Source of the DNA: Clostridia bacterium
GTDB taxonomy: Bacteria > Bacillota > Clostridia > Christensenellales > Aristaeellaceae
NCBI GenBank assembly: GCA_017470145.1
Contig: JAFUFB010000015.1
Coordinates: 1 to 64,000, forward strand
Direction of reading: 5' to 3'
Length of the DNA stretch: 64,000 nt
Shown here piece after piece: positions 58,856 to 64,000 of the stretch (the first letter of the stretch is position 1; every line of letters starts with the position of its first letter). Position numbers and translations under genes: made by a program. The notes under the pieces were generated by a model. The model was not told where the DNA came from. It saw only the letters and a program-made list of their open reading frames with translations, and ran no database searches.

Positions 58856-59742
58856 CGGCGCTGAAAACGGGAACCATCCTGCGGGGCATCGGCAGCTTTT
58901 ACACCGCCCGGGAGGATGAAACGGGCCAGGATTGGACCCTGCGGGCGAAGAAAAAATTCCGCCGGGAGCGGATCTCCCCTCTGCCGGGGGATCGGATTCA
59001 GTTCACCCCCGGGGAGGGGGAGGAGCATGGGTGGATCGAGGAGATTCTGCCCCGGAAAACCCTGTGCCTGCGGCCTCCGGTGGCTAATGTGGAAACCCTG
59101 GTCATCGTGGTGGCCCCCGTGCCGGAGGCGGATCTGCTCTTGGCGGATCGGCAGATGGCCCGGGCCGTGAAGCAGGGGATGAAGATCCTGATGGCAGTCA
59201 ACAAATGCGACCTGGACCCGGAGATGGCGGAGCATTTGCGGCAGGAATACGCCGGGGCCGGGGTGCCTGTGTTCCAGGTCTCCGCCCAGGAAGGCATCGG
59301 CCTGGAAGCGTTGCGCGGGGCCATGGCGGGCTCCCTCTGCTGCCTGACGGGGCAGAGCGGCGCCGGCAAGAGCACCCTGCTGAATGCCCTCATGGGCCTG
59401 GACCTGGAAACGGGGGAGATCTCCCGGAAGATTGCCCGGGGGAAGAACACCACCCGGCATGCGGAGCTCATCGAGCGGGAGGGCCTCCGGGTCATGGACA
59501 CGGCGGGATTCTCCCTCTTGGAGCCGGAGAAGGATCTGCCCCCAGAGGAGTTGAAGGAAAGGTATCCGGAATTCGCCCCCTATGAGGGAAAATGCCGTTT
59601 CCGGGAATGCCTGCACGATCGGGAGCCGGGCTGCGCCGTGGCCCAGGCGGCGGGGGATGGGCAAATCAACCCCGCCAGATGGGAAAGGTATCGCCAGCTG
59701 CTGGCAGAAACCCGGGAGGTATGGAGGAATCGTTATGATTAG
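58852..59742 (+). CDS. rsgA: ribosome small subunit-dependent GTPase A
   Basis: The 296-residue GTPase matures the 30S subunit. It is circularly permuted: NKCD (G4) precedes LTGQSGAGKSTLLNALMG (G1) and VMDTAGFSLLE (G3). An N-terminal OB domain and the C-terminal zinc motif CRFRECLHDREPGCAV are present. ATG 58852 overlaps the prkC stop (ATGA). Its own 3' end contains GGAGGAATCGTTATGATTA, a near copy of the rpe ribosome site and start. Confidence 0.95.
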   Translation: MTALKTGTILRGIGSFYTAREDETGQDWTLRAKKKFRRERISPLPGDRIQFTPGEGEEHGWIEEILPRKTLCLRPPVANVETLVIVVAPVPEADLLLADRQMARAVKQGMKILMAVNKCDLDPEMAEHLRQEYAGAGVPVFQVSAQEGIGLEALRGAMAGSLCCLTGQSGAGKSTLLNALMGLDLETGEISRKIARGKNTTRHAELIEREGLRVMDTAGFSLLEPEKDLPPEELKERYPEFAPYEGKCRFRECLHDREPGCAVAQAAGDGQINPARWERYRQLLAETREVWRNRYD

Positions 59743-59898
59743 GAAAAAGCTGATCGAAGCCCTCCCCGAAGGGGAGGGCGAGAACCCTTTCGGAAAGCAT
59801 GACGATGGCAGGGGAGAAAACCGCTGATCGAAGCCCTCCCCGAAGGGGAGGGCGAGAAACCTCTTGGAAAAGCATGACGATGGCAGGGAGGAATCGAT
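59743..59898 (+). repeat. family D tandem hairpin-RBS cassettes before rpe (2 units)
   Basis: Two units with a 74-bp period (start GCTGATCG at 59749 and 59823) carry GCCCTCCCC-GAA-GGGGAGGGC hairpins. The array is bracketed by GGAGGAATCGTTATGATTA (59723-59741) and GGAGGAATCGATATGATTA (59887-59905). A 30-codon frame starts at the first of these (ATG 59735). Confidence 0.85.
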
Positions 59899-60537
59899 AT
59901 GATTAAAATCGCACCCAGTATTCTGGCAGCGGATGTGCTGAATCTGGAGCGGGACGCCCGCCGAATGATGGACGCCGGGGCGGACTGGCTGCATGTGGAC
60001 GTGATGGACGCCCATTTCGTCCATAACCTGGCCTATTCCCCAGAGGTGGTGCGGCGGTTGAAGCAGATCGCCACCGTGCCCCTGGATGTGCACCTGATGA
60101 TGGATCAGCCCGGGAGATATCTGGATGCCTTCCTGGACGCCGGAGCGGATGTGCTGACCATCCATACGGAAATCGGCGGGGACATCTCCGCCATGCTGGA
60201 TCGCATCCGCCGAAGGGGCGCTAAGGCAGGCCTGGCCCTGAAGCCCGGCACAGGCATCAGCGCGGCTCTGCCCTTCATGGACCAGGCGGATCTGATCCTG
60301 ACCATGACTGTGGAGCCCGGCTTCGGTGGCCAGAAGCTGAACGAAACCGTGCTGGATAAAATAGCGGACCTCCGAAATCGAGGCTACGAAGGTGAAATCG
60401 AAGCAGACGGCGGAATCAAGGAAACCAACCTCTCCCGCCTCATAGAAAAGGGCCTCAGCGTAGCCGTCATGGGCACAGCGCTCTATCGGGCGGAGGAGCC
60501 AGGGGAAATGATCGGAAGATTACATCAAATGGGATAA
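59899..60537 (+). CDS. rpe: ribulose-phosphate 3-epimerase
   Basis: The 212-residue TIM-barrel enzyme of the pentose phosphate pathway has KIAPSILAADVLNLERDARR, DWLHVDVMDAHFVHN, LDVHLMMDQPGRYL, LILTMTVEPGFGGQKL and IEADGGIKETNL, with the metal-binding His and Asp residues. GGGAGG precedes the ATG by 8 nt. It closes the priA-rpe cluster. Confidence 0.95.
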   Translation: MIKIAPSILAADVLNLERDARRMMDAGADWLHVDVMDAHFVHNLAYSPEVVRRLKQIATVPLDVHLMMDQPGRYLDAFLDAGADVLTIHTEIGGDISAMLDRIRRRGAKAGLALKPGTGISAALPFMDQADLILTMTVEPGFGGQKLNETVLDKIADLRNRGYEGEIEADGGIKETNLSRLIEKGLSVAVMGTALYRAEEPGEMIGRLHQMG

Positions 60538-60620
60538 GAGGGGCTGTGGGGTGAAGACTCCTACCCTCATTGAAGCTCCCCAAAGTGACGATCGGCAGAG
60601 TTACTCCAAACGGGAAAAGA

Positions 60621-60708
60621 GGGGCCGTGGGGCGCAGCCCCACTCTAACTTATTCCCCGTCCCCCACTGAGGTGGGGGGAGGGGTGTAGGGGAGAGGGGC
60701 CCCTCCCG
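60621..60708 (+). repeat. family B GC-rich element, copy B5
   Basis: GTGGGGCGCAGCCCCAC hairpin, then CCCCCACTGAGGTGGGGG hairpin; sense orientation, rpe-mnmE gap. Confidence 0.88.
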
Positions 60709-60729
60709 CTGGGAAAAGGACGAACAAAC

Positions 60730-62124
60730 ATGAATGAAAATGATACAATAATAGCTATAGCCACACCCCCCGGCGAAGGAGGCATCGGCATCCTTCGCCT
60801 CAGCGGCCCGCGCTCCGAAGCCATCCTCACCAAGGTATTCCGCCGGGCGGGAACCCCCACCACCCCGTGGGAAAGCCACCGCCTGACCTATGGCTTCCTG
60901 CAGGAGGGCGACCTCATCCTGGACGAGGGCATGGCCGTGCTGATGCGAGCGCCCCGCAGCTACACCCGGGAAGACGTGGCGGAAATCCAGCTCCATGGCG
61001 GCAGCTATGTCCTGCAGAAAGGCCTGGAGTTGTGCCTGAACCAGGGAGCCCGCATGGCGGCCCCTGGCGAATTCACTCGCCGGGCTTTTCTAAATGGCCG
61101 CATCGATCTCAGCCGGGCGGAGGCCGTCATGAGTCTCATCGCCGCCCGGGGCGAACAGGAGCATCGGGCGGCCATCCGGGAGATGGAGGGCGGGGTGACC
61201 GCCTTCGTCCGGGGGGCGGCGGACAAACTGTATGAGATTCAGGCCGGGCTGGCCGCCTGCGTGGATTATCCAGAGGAAATCTCCGAGGAGGAAGGCGCGG
61301 CGGAGATGATCCCCCGGCTGGAAAGCCTCATCGCCCTCCTGGAGGAAAGCATCCAGGAGCGGGGCTCCCGCCTGCTGCATCAGGGGCTGCGAGTGGCGCT
61401 GATCGGCCGACCCAATGTGGGCAAGAGCAGCCTGCTGAATGCCCTCCTGGGGGAGGAAAAGGCCATCGTGACCCCCATCCCCGGCACAACCCGAGATCTG
61501 GTTCAGGGGGAGATGACCCTGGGGGGCGTCCGGGTCCAGATTACAGATACTGCCGGCGTCCGGGAAACCCAGGATGAAGTGGAAAAAATCGGCGTCGAGC
61601 GCTCCCGTCGGGCCATGGCGGAGGCGGACGTCACCCTGTTGGCTCTGGACGGCTCCCAGCCCCTGCAAAAGGAGGATCAGGATCTAATAGTCGCTCTCCC
61701 AGAGCAAGCCGCCATCCTGATCAACAAACAGGATCTGCCCCAGCAAATCGCCCTGCCGGAGCAAGCTGATATCCTGCCCAACAAGCAGGATCAACCCCAA
61801 CAAAATACTCTGCTGGAGACGGGCCATCGCCTGATCCCCTGCAGCGCGAAAAACCCGGAAACCCTTCGGCCCGTGAAGGACTACCTGAGGGAATTCACCG
61901 CCCTCTCCGACCAAATGGCCGTGACCCAACCCCGCCATCTGGACGCCCTGAAAAGAGCCGTAGGTTTCCTGCGCGAAGCGCTGGAAACCGTCCAAACCCT
62001 CCCCCCCGACTTAGCCGCCACCGACCTCCAAGCCGCGCAGCAAGCGCTGGGGGAAATTACAGGGGATCAGGTGGATGAAAAATTGTTAGATAAGGTATTC
62101 TCCTCTTTCTGTGTAGGAAAGTAG
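60730..62124 (+). CDS. mnmE: tRNA uridine-5-carboxymethylaminomethyl modification GTPase MnmE, duplicated G4 region
   Basis: The 464-residue protein modifies wobble uridines with MnmG. The N-terminal folate-binding domain ([20 protein letters not shown]), helical domain and Ras-like GTPase domain ([29 protein letters not shown]) and the C-terminal CVGK are intact. A tandem repeat of 19 residues, [19 protein letters not shown] then [19 protein letters not shown], doubles the NKxD (G4) segment. In most bacteria mnmE lies by mnmG near the origin; here it follows rpe. Confidence 0.93.
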   Translation: MNENDTIIAIATPPGEGGIGILRLSGPRSEAILTKVFRRAGTPTTPWESHRLTYGFLQEGDLILDEGMAVLMRAPRSYTREDVAEIQLHGGSYVLQKGLELCLNQGARMAAPGEFTRRAFLNGRIDLSRAEAVMSLIAARGEQEHRAAIREMEGGVTAFVRGAADKLYEIQAGLAACVDYPEEISEEEGAAEMIPRLESLIALLEESIQERGSRLLHQGLRVALIGRPNVGKSSLLNALLGEEKAIVTPIPGTTRDLVQGEMTLGGVRVQITDTAGVRETQDEVEKIGVERSRRAMAEADVTLLALDGSQPLQKEDQDLIVALPEQAAILINKQDLPQQIALPEQADILPNKQDQPQQNTLLETGHRLIPCSAKNPETLRPVKDYLREFTALSDQMAVTQPRHLDALKRAVGFLREALETVQTLPPDLAATDLQAAQQALGEITGDQVDEKLLDKVFSSFCVGK

Positions 62125-62140
62125 GAAAGAATGGAAAAAA

Positions 62141-62228
62141 GGGGGCCGTGGGGCGCAGCCCCACTCTATATTATTCCCCTTCCCCCGCGCACGGGGGAAA
62201 GGGGGCAGGGGGTAAAGGGGTCCCGCCC
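62141..62228 (+). repeat. family B GC-rich element, copy B6
   Basis: GTGGGGCGCAGCCCCAC hairpin, then CCCCCGCGCACGGGGG hairpin; sense orientation, gap between mnmE and the alcohol dehydrogenase. Confidence 0.88.
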
Positions 62229-62270
62229 GCAACATAAAAGACCAACAACCGCAAAAAAAGGAACATAAAA

Positions 62271-63395
62271 ATGCCAATACAAAAAGTCATTCGCGGACGC
62301 GACAGCGTCCGCAAAATCCCCTCCCTGATGGAAAAACTCTCCATCACCCATCCCCTCATCGTGGGCTCCGCCCACCTGACTCCCAAACTCACCCGCCAGG
62401 ATGTTCTGTCTGAAGCCCCCGTCTTCTCCGGCTACCACCCGAACCCGGACCTAAAGGACGCGGAGGCGGCCGTCCGCCTGTACACCGAACAAAACTGCGA
62501 TGGCCTCATCTCCATCGGAGGCGGCTCCGCCATGGACACCGCCAAGGCCATCAAAGCCTGGCTCTGTGCCGGAGACATTGTGGGCGTAAAATCCAACGCC
62601 TGGGCCGCCAAGCCCATCCCCCATATCGCCATCCCCGCCACGGCGGGCAGCGGCGCGGAGGCCACAGCCAATGGCGTCCTGTATGAAAATGATCAAAAGC
62701 TGAGCATCGGTCACCCCAGCCTGCTGCCGGAGGGAGTCATCCTGGATGCAGCCCTGCTGGAAACCCTGCCCATGTATCACAAGAAGTCCTGCGCCCTGGA
62801 CGCCCTCAGCCAGGGCATCGAGAGCTATTGGTCCGCCGCCGCCACGGAGGATAGCCGGGTCAATGCCTTCCTGGCCATCCTGGGGGTGCTGGATAACCTG
62901 AAGGCTTATCTGGCTGGGGATCCCCATGCGGCGGAGGAGATGATGGACGCGGCCTATCAAAGCGGCAAGGCCATCTTCCAAACCCGCACCACCGCCGCCC
63001 ATGCCATGAGCTATCAGATCACGAAGCAGATGGGGCTGGCCCATGGCCAGGCCTGCCTGCTAACCCTGCCGGCGCTTTGGGATTTGATGTGCGCCCAGGA
63101 GGAGCATCAGCCCCTGATGCAGGAGCTGTCCTCTCGCATGCGCCTGGGGGACCCCATGATGGGCTCCCGGCTGCTGAGGGGCATCCTCATCGATCTGGAG
63201 ATGGAAGCCCCGGAGACCCCCGGGGAGGAGAAGCTGCAGCAGCTGACGGATTCCGTCAATCTGGAGCGGCTCAGCAATCACCCCATGGCCCTCTCCCGAC
63301 AGCAGATCCTCTGGGTCTATCGCCAGGCCTTCCGCCCCGTGCAGGAGCCGGAGCGCCAGGCCTGTCTGGATATCTGGCGGTATTACGGCGCGTAA
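62271..63395 (+). CDS. iron-type alcohol dehydrogenase, phosphonoacetaldehyde reductase-like
   Basis: The 374-residue protein has the group III ADH fold: NAD site GLISIGGGSAMDTAKAIKAW, IPATAGSGAEATANGVLYE, and metal region CALDALSQGIESYWS with AAHAMSYQITKQMGLAHGQA. In typical members the first segment is DALTHA, giving Asp and His ligands; here the His is Gln, while the later two His are kept. The wording IESYWS recalls phosphonoacetaldehyde reductases, but no phosphonate genes are near. AAAGGAAC precedes the ATG. Confidence 0.85.
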   Translation: MPIQKVIRGRDSVRKIPSLMEKLSITHPLIVGSAHLTPKLTRQDVLSEAPVFSGYHPNPDLKDAEAAVRLYTEQNCDGLISIGGGSAMDTAKAIKAWLCAGDIVGVKSNAWAAKPIPHIAIPATAGSGAEATANGVLYENDQKLSIGHPSLLPEGVILDAALLETLPMYHKKSCALDALSQGIESYWSAAATEDSRVNAFLAILGVLDNLKAYLAGDPHAAEEMMDAAYQSGKAIFQTRTTAAHAMSYQITKQMGLAHGQACLLTLPALWDLMCAQEEHQPLMQELSSRMRLGDPMMGSRLLRGILIDLEMEAPETPGEEKLQQLTDSVNLERLSNHPMALSRQQILWVYRQAFRPVQEPERQACLDIWRYYGA

Positions 63396-63404
63396 ATGGT
63401 AATC

Positions 63405-63554
63405 GTTTACTCAGGCGAAGGGATGTTTCACTCAGGGATCCTTGGAAGACGTCGGCACTTAGCGGGTGGCGAAGACAGCCGCTTTGTGCCGTTACGTCTG
63501 GAACGGAGCGAGAGCGTGTCCCGGAGGGGAACTCCCGCGCGCCTATGACTGAAC
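63405..63554 (+). repeat. family A structured repeat, copy A7 (short arm)
   Basis: Terminal GTTTACTCA/TGACTGAAC pairs with one wobble and one mismatch. The internal GC arm (GCGCGCACGCGC) is missing, leaving GGTGGCGAAGACAGCC. Sense orientation before radC. Confidence 0.88.
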
Positions 63555-63597
63555 AATCTGAGAAAATGTGAAAAACTCCGTAAAAGGAGGAAGCAGA

Positions 63598-64000
63598 ATG
63601 GCAAAGAAGGAAAAGAAGCAGCAGACCAATTCGGAGGACCTGTGGTATATGCGCCCGGAGAAGGTCGATGAGGACTGGGTCGCCGAGGGCTGGTATGTGG
63701 ATCCGGCAGAGCTGAAGGGTCGGGATCTGGACCCGAAGACTGGCACCTTCGTCCGGGAAACTGCCCAGGCCTATGGCTCTCAGGAAGAAAGCCTCTCTCT
63801 GGAGCCCCAGAAAAACCCCAACGCCGGCCATCGGGAAAGGCTGCGGGAGCGCTTCCGGGAAAACCAGAATTTTGATGGCTTCCAGGATCATGAGATTCTG
63901 GAGCTGCTGTTGACCTATGGCAGCCCCCGGAGGGACACCAAGTTGATGGCGAAGGAGCTGCTGGGCACCTATGGCAATCTGAAGGGCGTCTTCGAGGCCC
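63598..64000 (+). CDS. radC: RadC/JAB-domain DNA repair protein homolog (partial, runs off the window)
   Basis: The visible 134 residues start at ATG 63598 after AAAAGGAGG. About 75 charged residues ([16 protein letters not shown] and on) precede the UPF0758 helix-hairpin-helix-like N-terminal domain typical of Rad[33 protein letters not shown] and [17 protein letters not shown]. The JAB metalloprotease-like domain lies beyond the edge. The long N-terminal extension is unusual for RadC. Function in repair is not established for this family. Confidence 0.85.
   Translation, partial: MAKKEKKQQTNSEDLWYMRPEKVDEDWVAEGWYVDPAELKGRDLDPKTGTFVRETAQAYGSQEESLSLEPQKNPNAGHRERLRERFRENQNFDGFQDHEILELLLTYGSPRRDTKLMAKELLGTYGNLKGVFEA

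Noticed and set aside
59735-59827. 30-codon frame between rsgA and rpe
   Set aside because: It has a good ribosome site but is composed of the array sequence; best seen as a by-product of the duplication rather than a gene.
13626-63554. family A as a miniature inverted-repeat transposon (MITE)
   Set aside because: Terminal repeats differ between copies in a compensatory way and no target duplication or matching transposase is visible; not excluded, but the RNA reading fits better.
1-64000. tRNA and rRNA genes
   Set aside because: I looked for GGTTCGAATCC-type T arms and rRNA landmarks and saw none; a tRNAscan run would be decisive.

Overview
The window looks like a chromosomal segment of an anaerobic, low-oxygen-lifestyle Firmicute of class Clostridia, probably of gut type. 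The evidence is AGGAGG-type ribosome binding sites, sigma-A-like TTGACA/TATAAT promoters, the gene order priA-def-fmt-rsmB-rlmN-prpC-prkC-rsgA-rpe known from Bacillus and Clostridia, a PyrK-dependent (class 1B) PyrD, and a GC-rich core with AT-richer islands. I cannot name the genus from sequence alone.

Layout. Positions 1-2340 are accessory debris: a truncated phage tape-measure gene, a HigBA-type toxin-antitoxin pair whose toxin appears frameshifted, a type I (holin-like peptide/antisense RNA) toxin-antitoxin locus, and a broken AraC gene. Positions 2340-7751 hold a tartrate/dicarboxylate catabolic operon (transporter, ttdA, ttdB, tartrate/D-malate dehydrogenase) next to an AraC regulator. 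Positions 7771-11092 are a second junkyard: a MerR-TipAS regulator, a 197-bp duplication of its promoter and 5' end, phage-tail and Sel1 fragments, an AAA/DUF4143 ATPase and a DUF503 pseudogene. Positions 11157-21746 carry cellobiose phosphorylase (GH94), recD2, a PHP phosphatase, an exopolysaccharide operon (sugar-phosphate transferase, nucleotidyltransferase, galE, small membrane protein) and a beta-phosphoglucomutase-like gene.

Positions 21922-31198 (minus) form the pyrimidine operon pyrC-carB-pyrK-pyrD-pyrF-pyrE-pyrB, sufficient for UMP synthesis except that carA is absent. Divergent from it, 31393-45751 (plus) is the purine operon purE-C-F-M-N-purO-purH(AICAR transformylase only)-D-L-fhs, headed by a ZTP riboswitch and ending with formate-THF ligase, which supplies the 10-formyl-THF used by PurN and the transformylase. 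purA, purB and purK are not in the window. Positions 45959-49374 carry a damaged MocR regulator, an Xaa-Pro aminopeptidase and a methionine synthase reactivation-domain protein. Positions 49469-60537 are the conserved translation/cell-wall signalling cluster, followed by mnmE, an iron-type alcohol dehydrogenase and the start of radC.

The most unusual property is the gaps between operon genes. They are filled by at least four families of structured repeats, which I call A (about 150-200 bp), B (about 85 bp), C (exactly 100 bp) and D (hairpin-plus-ribosome-binding-site cassettes in tandem). In A, B and C, stems differ in sequence between copies while pairing is preserved, and nearly all copies have the same orientation relative to gene transcription. 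One C element sits inside an A element. This is the best candidate in the window for an undescribed RNA-level system.
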